64,000 nt of DNA from Nannobrachium achirus. Its lineage: Eukaryota > Chordata > Actinopteri > Myctophiformes > Myctophidae. Every line of letters starts with the position of its first letter. The first letter of the stretch is position 1. The position numbers were made by a program, and so were the translations under genes. Of this stretch, positions 45,417-59,313 are shown piece after piece. The notes below the pieces were generated by a model. That model had not been told where the DNA came from. It worked only from the letters and a program-made list of their open reading frames with translations, and searched no databases. The stretch covers positions 31,764,555 through 31,828,554 of the forward strand of contig OY997649.1 of NCBI GenBank assembly GCA_963921795.1, read 5' to 3'.

Positions 45417-46216
45417 GCTAGCAATATTGAGTGGAGTGCATCCAGCCTGAAAGAAGAAGTCGGTGCTGTGCCAGTGTCAGAATCGGCTTAGTGAGGCCAT
45501 CTGTCAGCTTACAGGACATCTCACTCCCCCCCTCCCCCCTCTCTTTTTGCAGGTACAGCCAAGCAGGTTACCAATACCCACCTCTAAGCAACGTTGGGCA
45601 AGTTACCAAAGTGTAATACTAGAGTGGACTTAAAACCTAGTATCAAAAGTTATTAGTTATGTTACTTGAAAAAAGTTGATTGTACAATGCAAACTGATTA
45701 GCCAAGTCCTTTTAGAATAGATCCACTTTACTGGGAAAATGAACAAACTACCCACATTGCAGCCACTCAAACCTGATGGGATACAGTATGTGTTTATTTT
45801 AAACATCTACTAAAAGAACAAAAAACTAAAATGAATGCAGAGATGCTTGCATTAATTACGGTAACTACTTTCCTCCACCCCACAACAAAAAAAAAAACAG
45901 TGTTTCAGCACCATAGACAGCGCCTTTATTTCACTCAGACAAAGGCAGAAGAGTCTGTAATAGGCATATCTTCCAATCAAATACAATTCAGTCAGCTACT
46001 TTAAATATAATAATAATAATAGTAATAATAATAATAATAATAACACTACATTAACTTACAACAATCAGTGAAGGAAAGCACAGATTTCCAACAAACCTAA
46101 TGACATCACTCACACCAATAGTACTCAAATCTAAAAGGTTTGTCACTCACAACCTCTTCTTTCTATAGCTTTCAGAGCTGAGAAGTCCACAATAACATAA
46201 CTGAATTCCATTTCCC

Positions 46217-46505
46217 TTAAAGAAGTAGTTCACCCCCAAAATGACTTTTTTTCTATTGATTACTCACACCATGGATATTTTTAGTTTTTTGTTGCATTTG
46301 ATTACAATGAATTTACCACCATTGATTCTGGATGGGGACCCGAATGCATTTGGTCCCCATCCGGAATCAATGGGGGTAAATTTACTATAATCAAAAATCT
46401 TTCTTAGTTATGCGACAAATACAAAAAAGATTATTTAATTCAAGTCTCCATGGTGTGAGTAATCAATAGAAAAAAAGTCATTTTGGGGGTGAACTACTCC
46501 TTTAA
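46217..46505. mobile_element. Fold-back MITE with TTAA target (right)
   Basis: Mirror of 17405-17686, with TTAA at both ends. It keeps a more symmetric centre than the left copy (GATTCTGGATGGGGACC against GGTCCCCATCCGGAATC). Confidence 0.85.
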
Positions 46506-46983
46506 CAAGTAGTCAGTGACTGTGAGTCAGATGACCCAGTAATTTTGTCCTACGGTTGATTGTCTCCTCATTTTTGATTCATGAGAGAATGAACGCTCCC
46601 CAGACGTGTTGGTCATTGGCAACGTTACGTAGCCTATTTGCAAGTCAAAGTCAGATTCATAAAAGTGTGTTTGATGTTCATGTTTCCAGCCAACATTCCC
46701 TTGAAGATTGCGTCAAGGGAAGATTAGTTCATTTTTAATACATTTGATATTGACCACGTGCCATGGCAACGTGATCTTGTAAGTCTTTTGAGTACTGCTT
46801 TTGCTGATTGCTGAGGAACGTTATCTGGGAAGAATTGGATCTGCTCAATGTCCTGCTGATATGCTTGATGTAGTCTGTCTACTGCTACAATAAGTATGTT
46901 GACAATTACAGTGGACACTTACACATCTCTGAGTGATATATATAAGCCCACAGCAGCTGAGAGGTCAAGTGCAACTTCGGCTC

Positions 46984-47350
<367 letters not shown>

Positions 47351-48287
47351 TGCACGTGTGCCCCAGAGGGTGCTGAAGCAGCTGAACTATGCAGTGTCCA
47401 ATCTTCCACACTTCATCACTCAATTCATTTTATATGTCACTGCTTGTTGATCCTGGCTACACATTTACTCACAACTTTAATGGTATTGTCTTTTTATGCA
47501 AGGGTTACCCCAAGATTCTCATCATCCATGTCATAATCTCAAAACCTTTTCCCAACACTGAGGATGAAAAAGTAATTTATAGTTAACTGAATAAAAAAGA
47601 AAAAGAAAAGAAAAGAAAAGATCATCTGGGGACAAAACTATTTTCAGATTCCCATAGCCATAGATCAAGAAAGAAAGAAATGTATGTTTAACTGGAATCC
47701 TAGAACAAGGTTCAAAATCACTGAGCATGCTCGAAAATGTTTATGAATATAAAAGTGGAATATAAAATCAATAAATAACAGGTGTACGTGTCATCGGTGA
47801 ATAAAAACAACAGCAAATGAACAATGACAATAGTCAATAGGCAATACATACCAAGGGAGTGTGGAGAATGTAGCAGCTTGTCATTGATTAAGATGTGTTT
47901 TAGCCAGGTTGGTTACATTTGTACACTACTCAGAGTTAAGTTAACACTGAGGATTTGACAGTGTTTGTTCTGTTTTACATAAAACTGTCTGGAATGTTTC
48001 AAGCAATAGTTTTCCTTGAGTAAGATAATGCTGCATTTGGTGACCTATAGGTGTAACACACCTGTGTTAACCACATGAACCATAGCATGCCTAATTCTGG
48101 GCATATCAAAATAGGCAAGCATTTGGTGAAAGTAGTCGAACATTTGGTGAAAATAGGCCGAACATTCTGCTAAGCCAAGTTCACAACTTGTGTTGGGAGC
48201 TTGCAGATCAGCACCAGCTGAGATGGACTAAAAAAGACCTCTGGGAACTCAGATTGGAGCTGGTGCCCTCTACAGTAAGCGTTAGAG

Positions 48288-48722
48288 CAGGGGTCTTCAA
48301 CAGGGGGTCCTCCAAATCTTTGTGTGATAGACACTTCTTTTCTCCTTTTTTATATTAACCACTTGATTCCTAGCATCCAAAATTCGGAGAACTTTAGACA
48401 AAAATAGCAGATCTACAGGCTCACAATGCCTCGCAGCGTGAGGCGTTGTGAGCTTGTAGATCGGCTATTTTCGGCAAATAGGTTTGGTGTAGAGGGGAAA
48501 AAGAGCAGACTAAGTACAGAGTGAAAGGTCAAGTTTATTAAGTATTGACGGTTCAAGTGGTTAAATATCTGCAAACACACATTGACATGAATCCAAAATA
48601 CACTGATGATTGTGCTGTCAAACGATGAAGCAATATGGAATCTATGAAAAGGTCATGGGGGTCCCTGCTTCATCTCTCTCTCAACTAAGGGGTCCTTGGC
48701 CTGAAAACGTTGAAGACCCCTG
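48288..48722 (-). mobile_element. hAT-like element (right)
   Basis: Mirror of 15391-15845, flanked by CGTTAGAG and CGATAGAG. Hairpin core at about 48395-48475. Confidence 0.88.
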
Positions 48723-48730
48723 CGATAGAG

Positions 48731-49330
48731 CAAGCAGTTCTTCCTGAGGGGGCTCAGGTCCTTCAATGAGTGCAACAGGATGGTGCAGATGTTCTGCAAG
48801 TCTGTAGTGGCCAGTGCCCTGGCCTCTTTGCACCTGTATGCTGGGGGTACGTTTTACAGCGAAGTTAGGGACACTAGCAGACTGAACAGACTGATGAAGA
48901 AAGCTGGCTCTGTAGTCGATGACTGAACAGTATGGAGGTGGTGGCAGAACGAGAAAGAAGCAGGGGGCTATATGTTGCCCGACCCCTCCCACTCCCTCCA
49001 GAAGGAGATAGTGGGGTGTCTTACTTCTCATAACTTGCTCTTGGACTATTTGGAGGTTAGTCTGTTGTTGTTATTTTTGACAACTGGCATTTGAGAACTG
49101 CCATTTGACAACTGGAATGTGTCTGGCTTTGTCTGTTTGTCCCGTGTACATATACAGTATAGTCAAAGGGCAGTGGGCCGGGCAAGTTGTTTTAAGTACA
49201 ACCTGGTGCCTGGTACTCTTTTCTTAGCCCCAGTAGACTGCTATACCGGTACCTGTATATTATGTTGTACTATTTAACTGCCAATGCCACTTGAATACCC
49301 CCCGTGGGATCAATAAAGGTCTCTATTTAG
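48731..49330 (+). mobile_element. Rex1/CR1-like LINE 3' fragment (right)
   Basis: Mirror of 14578-15390, ending with CCCGTGGGATCAATAAAGGT. It lacks part of the sequence present on the left near 14780-14960. Confidence 0.7.
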
Positions 49331-49747
49331 CTAGCTCTTCTCACTATTGACGTAAAATGAAGTATCAAGTGCTTCAGGGGTAAAAGACATTCCAGTCACT
49401 TATCCACTGTCTCCAGATTGTCCACTGTCTCCTGTATAGTCTCCAGATTGGTCAGACTGCCCTCAGACGTGGGGCTGATGACAATGATGCGAGGAATGCT
49501 CTCTTGGGCAGAAGCCTGACTTCTTGCAAACTTCAGTGAGTCAGCGGAGCCACTTTTTTTGCGGCTGCCCTGCAGCTCACTGCTGGCTCCGCCTCTCAGC
49601 GCTTCATCTGATATCCCATTGACCAAACTCTGGCTCCGCCTCCCACTCAGAACCATCAGGGGAACAGTGGCGATGGTGACCGAGCCAGAGACCAGCTCAT
49701 GCTCATAGACGTTTACCGACTCCCCCAACGTAGATGGATGCTGGTAC

Positions 49748-50000
49748 TGTTAAAAAAACATGCGCCCACGCACACACGCACACACGCGCATGCGCGCACG
49801 CACACACACACACACACACACACGCACACACGCACACACGCGCACACACACACACACACACACGTTTGTATGCATGCATTACGGGGACCAATAGCGTTTG
49901 TATGTACGCACGCATGTATGCATGCATTACGGGGACCAATCGGGGACCAAGTCCTTGAAAGAAAGTCCACCATATGGGCTGACTTGAAGCCAACGTCATT
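49748..50000 (+). repeat. Rearranged CA/CG microsatellite with short duplication (right)
   Basis: CA/CGCA tract at 49758-49863, then a roughly 45-bp near-duplicate (GCATGCATTACGGGGACCAA at 49870 and 49922). The left arm has a simple TG tract here. Confidence 0.85.
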
Positions 50001-50061
50001 GTATGCAAATATCTGACCTGTGATTGGCTAGTAGTGTGTGAATCTCTCATTCTCCCATTCT

Positions 50062-50239
<178 letters not shown>

Positions 50240-50719
50240 CTAGCTGCTGGATTGGCTATTATCGCTGCTGCACAACACTGTCTTAATGTAAGACAAAGTA
50301 GGGAATTCATTTATGAACAAAAAACATATAAGGACGAAATATAGAGAAGGATACAAGATAGTCTACAATATATATGAGCATCCCCATGTTAAGTTCTCAC
50401 CTTGTCCACCGTGTGAATCTTAGTTGTCTTCTTCTGCTCCACCTGTTTCTTATAGAGTTTGTCTTTAATGGACTGTTGATTGTAGGATGTCACATTTCTA
50501 AATGTCAAGGAGTCACCTGACTTCATTTCCAGCGAATCGATCTCCACATCCTCAAACACCTAGAGGAGAGGAGAGGAGATAATCGCTTTGACACTTGCTG
50601 TTGCATACCGAAAATAGCAGACCTGCAAACTCACAATGCATCAGATCGACTTCTGATGCATTTTCTGCTGCGCGTACTTCGTTGTACGATGTAATCAAGG
50701 CTCAAGCTATAGTCTCTGT

Positions 50720-51006
50720 CAGGGACGTGCTGGCCATTGGGAAAAGCGGGACAACTCCCGAACGGCCCAGGCCGGCCATTAGGAAAAAAATTAAAATAAA
50801 ATGTCGGCCTTCGTTCCATTTTGGGGGCTGGGCGGCCAACAAAGTAAATCGTCACTGTCGGGCAGAAACCTTGTATCTCCAAGTTTCAAATTTGTACATT
50901 TTTTCGCAAAGCAAAGTCCTGCTTCATCATACAAGGCCGTCGTACAAAAGTAGTGAAAACAGCCGATCTACAAGCACACAACGCCTCGCAGTGCGAGGCG
51001 TTGTGT
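50720..51006 (-). mobile_element. hAT-like element cut by the right-arm deletion
   Basis: Same insertion as left 12771-13355 (target GTCTCTGT then CAGGGACGTGCTGG). It breaks off inside the hairpin core after GAGGCGTTGTGT at 51006 and continues as opn4x intron sequence AATATTCTGACC. Confidence 0.9.
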
Positions 51007-51999
51007 AATATTCTGACCATATTCACACCATGGTCATTTTATTCTTCCTCTACCCCAGTATGACGTTATTATTGAACCACATGAACCCTAGGATCCCTAT
51101 TCTGAGAAGGACATGATAGGCAAACATTGAGCATAAATTGTGTATGTTTTTAACAACTTAAACACAATATCCCATTTACACTTTAGGCCAATTCTAAAAC
51201 AATTAACAGTTTTAATTAACACATTTACACATTTCTATTAAAAAGATAAATAAAAATGTATGCTGCAATAAATACAGCAACATCTAAAATGACAGGATCC
51301 CGGATTGAAAGGAATACTAGTATTGTTTAGAACATATCTAAATGGGACATACAGTGCTCTATATACTTTATCCCTCTACCCCAAATTCCCCAAATTCCCT
51401 GAAAATAGCAGAGCTTGTAGATTTCCACTGAATGAAACCATATAAGTTTCCTGTATTTCATTTGCTAGCTGTTGCTGTTTTCAGTTTTTCTGAGCGCATT
51501 ATGGCTATTTACCCTGCCCAGGAAATGAGCGTCACACAGGCATATGGCGACCAGGAGAGGACATAAACCACGATGACCACGAAGGCAATCTTAGCCAACT
51601 TCCACTCAGTCCTGATGGTCTTCTGCTGGATCAAGGTGGATTTCCTCACCTGGGCCCCCAGTCGTTCCACTTCCCTGCAGCAGAGACAGGACGAAACAGA
51701 TCAAATGAAAACCTGACATAACAAAACATGTGTTATTCTTGTAGATGTAGATATAATACTGGATAGATCATTATTACAAAACATACATGAACCACTTAGG
51801 TCCTATTTCTACTTAGGCTATTTTTAAACGATTTTACAAATTTGAGTACTTTTACATTGGTACCATTTTGATGCCAATACTTTAAGTACTCAACTATTTC
51901 TAGACTGTGATACTATTTTTACTTGAGTAAAACATAGAGAGTACTTGTTCCACCAGCCAGAGGCAGGCAGAGATTGTATATTTCCTGAGTGGTATAGTG

Positions 52000-52131
52000 C
52001 AGTGGTTCTCAAAGTGGATTCCAGGGACTTTGCAGGTTCCTTTTTGGGGGTCTAAATTGACCCATACAAGCCTATAACTCTGTCAGAGTTAAGGGGAGAA
52101 CTAGAAATGTAAAAGTGTGAGAAACACTACA
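52000..52131 (-). mobile_element. Short hAT-like element (right)
   Basis: Begins CAGTGGTTCTCAAAG and ends GTGTGAGAAACACTACA, with GTATAGTG on both sides (51992-51999, 52132-52139). Mirror of 9825-9943. Confidence 0.75.
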
Positions 52132-52310
52132 GTATAGTGTACATCATAATGAACACAGCGTGGGGTCATATCTGCTGCAATAAATGTTGTAACTGCTGTT
52201 GTACGTTTTCTCATCCTTCATTACTGTCTGGGGGTCTATGTTTTCATATCACCAGAATGACGAAAGGTTATGGATTTGGCTAGACAAGTTACTTCATGCT
52301 GAAGCATTCT

Positions 52311-52735
52311 TTTTTTTTTCTTTATAATTTTTATCCCCACGATTTTGCAACCCATTTTATCACCCAGTGCAAATTGCCTATGTAATCCTGGGTTCTGCTC
52401 TCCCTCTGCCACGCCTGGGGAGACAACAGACTGACCTCATGCTTCCTTCAATGCATGAGTAGTCCAAGTTGTTCCTTTCTTTTCACCTGACAGGGGGGAT
52501 TTTCCCCGGGATGGACATAGCACGTGAAAGGAACACGTTATTCCAACCAGTTCCTTTCCCCTCCATCAGGCGCCCCAGCTGGCATTATTGAGACCAGGAT
52601 TACTGCATGTTTTTGTGAGGGTATCAACCCTAGGAGACACGGGGAGAACATGCAAACTCCACACAGAAAGTGGGGATCGAACCCAGGACCTTCTAGCTGT
52701 GAGGCAAAGCGCTAACCACTGCGCCACCGTGCCCC
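52311..52735 (-). mobile_element. tRNA-derived SINE, right arm only
   Basis: Flanked by a perfect 16-base target duplication (52295-52310 and 52736-52751). On the minus strand the head reads GGCGCAGTGGTTAGCGC (A-box), then GGGTTCGATCCCC (B-box), followed by GTGTGGAGTTTGCATGTTCT, a common fish SINE body, and a T-rich/A-rich tail at 52311. The left arm has the empty site near 9636-9652. Confidence 0.93.
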
Positions 52736-53265
52736 CATGCTGAAGCATTCTGTATTATTGTTATTATTTGTCTTGAGGAAGCCATTGGTGTCCATTATCA
52801 TGAAAAACAACTTTATGACTTGCATGACTTGACTCAGTTATTCAAAGTTTGGTCATGATTAATGACTTTAGACAAACATACAAACAAACACATTTTAAAG
52901 TATACACAACACAAATATAAAGTACCTGCTGGCTTTTCGTATTGCCAGGAACATGAAGAGATAACAGTAGAAGATTATTGCCAGTGGAATGAAGAAAACA
53001 AAGCAGCACAGCATCAAGGTGTAGCTCCGATTGGCCAGTGAATATGTGACATAATCCCAGGTACAGGAAGTCATCAGTCCCTCAGGAATATAGGAACCTA
53101 GAAGGGAAAAGGGAAAAGGGAAAACGATGGCTGATAAAACATGTTTGACCATGTGTGTGTGATGAACAGCTGAATTGCGCTAAATTCTCTTTCACTAGCT
53201 TTGTGTACGTATACTCGTGGCCAAAACAGTGGCATGTCGACCCATAGCTCTATGATGATCTAAAA

Positions 53266-53646
53266 CAGTGTTTCTCAAACTTTTGTGGGGTCCCCAAATG
53301 ATTAATGTAATGTATTTTTCTCACTCAACGTTAAACAAACCAACATACAGTATAAGTGTATACAGGGTATCTGCACATTCATAAAGTCACAAATTAAGGA
53401 CTTTCAAGACCGTTTTAATACCAAACTGGCCAAATATTAAGAGAGCAAGAGGCGAACATTGTGAAAATAACCGATCTACATGCTCACAACACTAGCTGTA
53501 GTTTGGCTGTTTTCACAATAAATATCTGTGGAACCGAGTCACATTAAATGTAATACCTACAATTCCGAGTGCTTATCAGGCTGGGGGTCCCAAGTTCAAA
53601 TATGTTTATTTTGGGGGTCACAGCCTAAACATGTTTGAGAACCCCT
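53266..53646 (-). mobile_element. hAT-like element in opn4x intron (right)
   Basis: Mirror of 8219-8662, with ATCTAAAA and AACTAAAA as flanks. About 60 bases shorter; its hairpin core (53460-53520) has lost part of one arm. Confidence 0.88.
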
Positions 53647-54159
53647 GAACTAAAATCAAAAAGCATATCCTGGTTTATAAACTCACTCCAGCCAAGGAGA
53701 GGTGCTAGACTCCAGGCCAGAGAGTACAGCCAGACCAACAGGATGGCAATGGTGGTTCTTCGCTTGGAGCTCCAGTGGAGGGCCTTCAGGGGCTTGGTGA
53801 TAACCAGGTAGCGGTCAATGGAGATGGCCAGCAGGTTTATCATGGACGTAATGCCAAACAGGGCTCCACAGAACGCATACATCTTACAGCCTGTAAAAGC
53901 AGGACACACACCTAATCTCATTTTCTAGTACACTGACCTGATTTATATTGATCGATACAGTACATCTGCATTTGATATCGATTTTGAAGAAAAGGGAAGA
54001 GAATTTAGAGAAGAGAATTACCCATCTCGCCGAACACCCATTCCTTATACAGACAGTTGATGAAGAAGATGGGTGACTGAGTGAAGGCCATGAGGAAATC
54101 ACTCACCGCCAGATTCATTATAAAGTAGTTTGGCAAGTTGCGAAGCTTCTTGTTACTGC

Positions 54160-54508
<349 letters not shown>

Positions 54509-54509
54509 G

Positions 54510-55470
54510 GAAAATAAAATGTGATTCTGTTAGTTACACACTATTTATAACATTAATTAGTTTTGAATTTTAGTTACCGTGGCTTTTAGATTTAGTTACC
54601 AGTTAATGTTTACAGTATGTATGTATTTGACCAATTTGTAGGCCTATGCCATGGCGCCTAAGGGTGTGGCTACTCCAGCTCACTTTATGCTGCTAAACTC
54701 ACGTTTAGAACATTGGCACATCATTACTTTGCATATCAAGTAACTTCCTACATCCAAAGATTCAGTACAGATTGCACTGAATTGAATTATTAGACTCTTG
54801 CTTGTATGCAGCAGGGACCATACTGTACAATGTACTGTACAGTATACTCTACTTATATTTATGCTCCACTGCTACTGGCTGCTGCATGTGTTCCCTTTTA
54901 CCGGCTCCATCTCCTGACGTAACCGCTCAGTAGAAGAGTCACAGACTGGACAGAAGAACAATTGGCACCACACATTTTGTGTACAGTATGTTTACTTGTG
55001 TTGCAATGTGTTCCCTGTTTGTTTCTATAATGTGTTCTATATTGTTTATTATTGCTAAGTTTAGTTAGTCGATGTTTACTTTAGAACGTTTCGTTGAAGA
55101 CGCAGCACTGGTCCGACAGCCCAACATGTGGTTGGCCCTGAAGCTTCCCTTTCATTATAAACCTTTTTCTTTTCTTTTTACATCGGCTATACACAATCAT
55201 TATGATTTTGGTCCTCTTTGAAATCGAGCCTAGAGTGTGTCTTCAGGACGTATAGCTGTATGTGTGCACCTCATTGTTTTCCTATATTTCATAATCAACC
55301 CCATCTCCACCGCTTGATTCCTGGAACCCACTAGAGTAATGGTCACCGCCATATGGATGGATATGTGCGTTTTATGGCACAGAGAGATTTTTTCTTAGAA
55401 GCCATGAGCATGTATGTTAATATGCTTTTCTGAGTCAGTGACCACACGCTGAGAACCAATCTAATCTACA
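54510..55470. other. Noncoding stretch (right)
   Basis: Mirror of 6638-7615. No opn4x first exon or other gene seen. Confidence 0.5.
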
Positions 55471-55639
<169 letters not shown>

Positions 55640-55839
55640 TCTCCTCACTGACCTGATTTCTATCAGAGAACATAAACTCATATACATTAAGCCTGTTGCT
55701 CCATCTTCTAATACGGCCGTGAAATTGGGTCTTTATATGTTAGATCACTGTCAAATACGGATTTTATCTTTAATTATTTTATTGCTTCTACTAAGCTTGA
55801 TTTTATATGTTATATTTGTAACAGATGCGGCTAAAGAAT

Positions 55840-56340
55840 GGTGATGGTGTTCAAATTCTAGAGGGTTTTAGTCAACGCAGACCAACGGTGAAGCTTGAGT
55901 GCATTATTTGACACCATTGATCATAATATTCTTATCAATAGATTACAGCAGTGGTTTAGTATCTGGCACTATTTTGCAGATGCTAATATTTTGCATATTG
56001 GTTTTCTTTTGTATCAGTTGAATGTTTCCCCTTCCTACATTTCCTTCCCCTTGACATTACAGTATACTCTAGGTAGGTAGGCATGACACATATAGGCATG
56101 AAATATCCAATTTAATCTTCCAGTGAGGCCTAACAACTATATCATCTCTCCCCATTTAGTTCACTCTCTAGCAGATATTATAAATTGGATGTCCTTGAAT
56201 TTATCTTTTGAAGCTGAAATTTTCATTATTGTCCCAGACAATTACATTACATTGTATCCAACAATGTCAGGTCTGTTGCCAAAAACCTTGGTGTTTTATT
56301 GAGTCCCATTAACAAACTTGTTCAGACATTATTATTATTT
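55840..56340 (+). mobile_element. L2-type LINE RT remnant (right)
   Basis: Mirror of 5860-6390. Contains FDTIDHNILINRLQQWF and an NVRSVAKNLGVLLSP-like piece, in broken frames. Confidence 0.7.
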
Positions 56341-56392
56341 TAACTTCTCAGGAATAAATCCTGAGATAAATTCTGAGTTATGAATGCACCTT

Positions 56393-56412
56393 TTCCTGTG
56401 TTTGATAACCAG
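56393..56412. other. Empty site of the left-only LINE
   Basis: TTTCCTGTGTTTGATAACC reads through without the 1.09 kb insertion seen on the left at 4694-5784. It confirms the insertion boundaries. Confidence 0.85.
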
Positions 56413-57421
56413 CCCCAGGTCCAGGCTCTTGATTTCTGGAACCCACTACAGTAATGTGCACATACGGATGGGTGGATGTGGGTTATGGGGCAGAGGGCTT
56501 TTTCCTAGAAGCCATGATAACACAGTGCATATGATAATATGCTTCTCTGAGTCAGTGAATACACGCTGACAACCAATCTAATATATCTAAGCCGACCCAT
56601 CACACACACACCTCACTGACCCAATTTCTATAAATCAGACAACATTGATAGTATACATAAGAGGTAAGAGCTTACAGTGGCGCTCCATATTATAAACACC
56701 TGACCCACATTTATTTCAGAATCTAATCACAAAAGAACATAGTCCTATACAACTAGACAGCTGCTCCCTGTGGAGCATAGATCTCTGCCAGCGATTGCTT
56801 TTAAAACAAGCTTGTAATTTAATTACTGTACATTTTTATTAAACTAAATAGATAATAATTTAAGTTTTTTTGACTCAGTGTTTGAGCTTGTATTTCTTGG
56901 TGGAAAGGGAAGCACCTAGCAGGGCATTCTCGTTTAGTAGATTGAGGTATACAACTCCTGTCATGTGCAGCTGTGTTCACCTTCACATATCAGTGTTTCT
57001 CAATAGGATTTGCCTTCTGCACTTGACTGAATGCATGCAGTATATTGTTGTCTTTTTATTTGAATGTTTAATGTATTCTAACCATTTTCATTCTGATTAT
57101 ATCTTTTTATAACAGGAGAGGGCTCCTTCTTACAGATGTGCCGTTTCAAGTCTTCAGGCTTTATTACTCTTTTCCAGAACATGGCCTTTCTAATTCTTAT
57201 GGATAATGGAGCGTATTTTTGCATAAACCCGCAAATGGCAAGCAACCACTCCATTCCCATTGAAAAGCAGAATCCTTCATGGGTATATTTAAACTTCAAA
57301 GTCAGAGAAGGTCATAAAAATTGCAAAAATAGCTGATCTACAAGCTCAATGTTCTGCCAATCCACTGGAAATCTGCTGTCTTGCCAATTGCAGGATGTGT
57401 GAAGTTTTGAAATGGCACATC

Positions 57422-57422
57422 T

Positions 57423-57478
<56 letters not shown>
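57422..57478 (+). repeat. (CAGA)n microsatellite (right)
   Basis: About fourteen units; the left tract has about twenty. Confidence 0.95.
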
Positions 57479-57923
57479 GTTACCGAGAAGAAGGGGGGTG
57501 ACTATAGGACTTCTCTAAAACAGACAGGCATTGATATTTCATACAACCTGTTGTTGGATTTGACTTGAATTAAAATGTGTGCTGATACTGTATGCAGCCA
57601 TCCATATACTGGCCTAGTATGAACCAAAGATCATAGGTTTTTGACTGTATGTTTGATTAAGCTGACACCTGAATAACCTGAGAAAAAGTTCTCCCCAAAG
57701 AATAGCATGGCCATCTTAGTACTTATTTCAACACCATTCAGCTATAGGATGAACTTTCTGAATGTAGGCCTACTTACGAATACAGGATGTGATCATTTAG
57801 TTTCTTTAACAGAGAAGTAATGAAAGTGGTTCTGAAAACATGCAACATTCAACAATCTTTCAAATCTGACTTTGAGGTCAATCCTGGACTGTACTGCACA
57901 AGACTAATGCCTGGTTTCTACAT

Positions 57924-57991
57924 GAAAATAGCAGATATGCAAGCTTACAATTTGATGCATTGACAGCTTGTGCAGTAGATATGCTATTTTC
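57924..57991. repeat. Hairpin core repeat at the site of the left-arm array
   Basis: GAAAATAGCAGATATGCAAG ... CTTGTGCAGTAGATATGCTA then TTTTC. In the left arm one arm of this hairpin survives (TTGCATATCTGCTATTTTC near 3123-3141) and the other is replaced by the TTAGGG/21-bp array. Confidence 0.8.
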
Positions 57992-58505
57992 GGGCCCCAC
58001 ACAACACAGAGTATGACTCAGGCTTAAGCCTGTGGGGTGTCTCATTCAGTCAGCTAAGAGCGGTTGTCTAGGAATCAGATAATGAGGGTTCTTGGTACTT
58101 GTCGCTGAAGAGTACCTATTGATGTAAAACGTTGGCGCCTCAACTGGATGGGTTAAATGCAGAGGTGATTCCAGGTATATGGATTTCAACTGTAGTCAAC
58201 AGAAGTCCCTTTCAACTGTATAATTGTTTTCAACTGCCATTGTTTTTCTCTATTCTCATTCATTCACTGAACTACATTTTGAAAACGTCACACTGCCATA
58301 TTATTTTAGCTTCATTTTAGAGAAATATATTAAATAATCAATGAAAATCAATCTAGGGTAAGAACCTACGGTGCAACATCTGCAAACATTCAAATATTTG
58401 CTGATGCAACATTGCTCTCTCCACATCTTTCTTGCATAAACAGATGAATCATGCCACGCACGCACGCACGCGCTGCCGTGATGACCCCATTGCGTGGCGA
58501 TTTCA

Positions 58506-58994
58506 TCATAACATGGAGCCATTGAATTGATTGAAATGATGCCCTGATTTCCTGACACGCATTTTGCGCCCAAGCTCAACATAAACGACGTCACCTATTT
58601 CACACAATTGTTTGACAGACATAGATACGCTGAAGGCTGCATGTCCATGTGTATCCCCCGGTGTAAATGAAATCGCGCCTGCGAGAATGGAAATCTCCAG
58701 GCGACCGTTCACAAGAGAGCCGCGGCGAATGGTAGCTTGCAGTCCCCAACGGTCCTCGCCGTGAAGCGTACAGTTGAAACTGTAGACTCAGGCGTGGCGT
58801 ATATGATACTTTCCGTCGTCTGGGTGGAAATTATTCCCGTCATTGGTAATAATTTCATCAAACTTTAGAATCTCTTCTCTCTCCCAGGGGGCTAGGACCC
58901 CATATGAAAGGGACACGGCAAAGGCCGAGTTTCGTCTATCAGCCTCTCTCTTCAAGAATAACTGCATCATATCCTCTACATCTTTGACCCTAAC
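58506..58994 (-). pseudogene. C1q-domain exon with nonsense codon (right copy)
   Basis: Same exon as 1708-2196. The codon GGA of the left copy (1912-1914, in RHAGVYSF) is TGA here (complement of 58788-58790). The frame is otherwise kept on both sides, giving IRHA-stop. The stop falls in the middle of the C1q domain, before most of its strands, so the product would not fold as a C1q head. A shorter (GCGT)n tract also distinguishes the 3' side. Confidence 0.88.
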
Positions 58995-59313
58995 CTCGAT
59001 GTATGGCCTACAGTGGCGGCTCCAGAAATGCTTTAATGGGGGTGCTTGAAGGGAGCTTGGCTATTAATGGAGGTGCTAAGTAGTTGTGGATATAGCCTAC
59101 CAATTTACGTATATACAGTATAAGAGACTAAACAAACACACATGTATTTATCTTTTTTTTTTTTTTTATCATTAAATTTGTTATTGTTTTCCACAATATA
59201 TAAAAACAATAACAACAACAACAATTTACAAGAAATAATCAACTTCAATATCAATCCCCCTCCCAACCCACCCCTCCATTGTCCACGCACAATTCACATA
59301 TTCGATCCATGAA

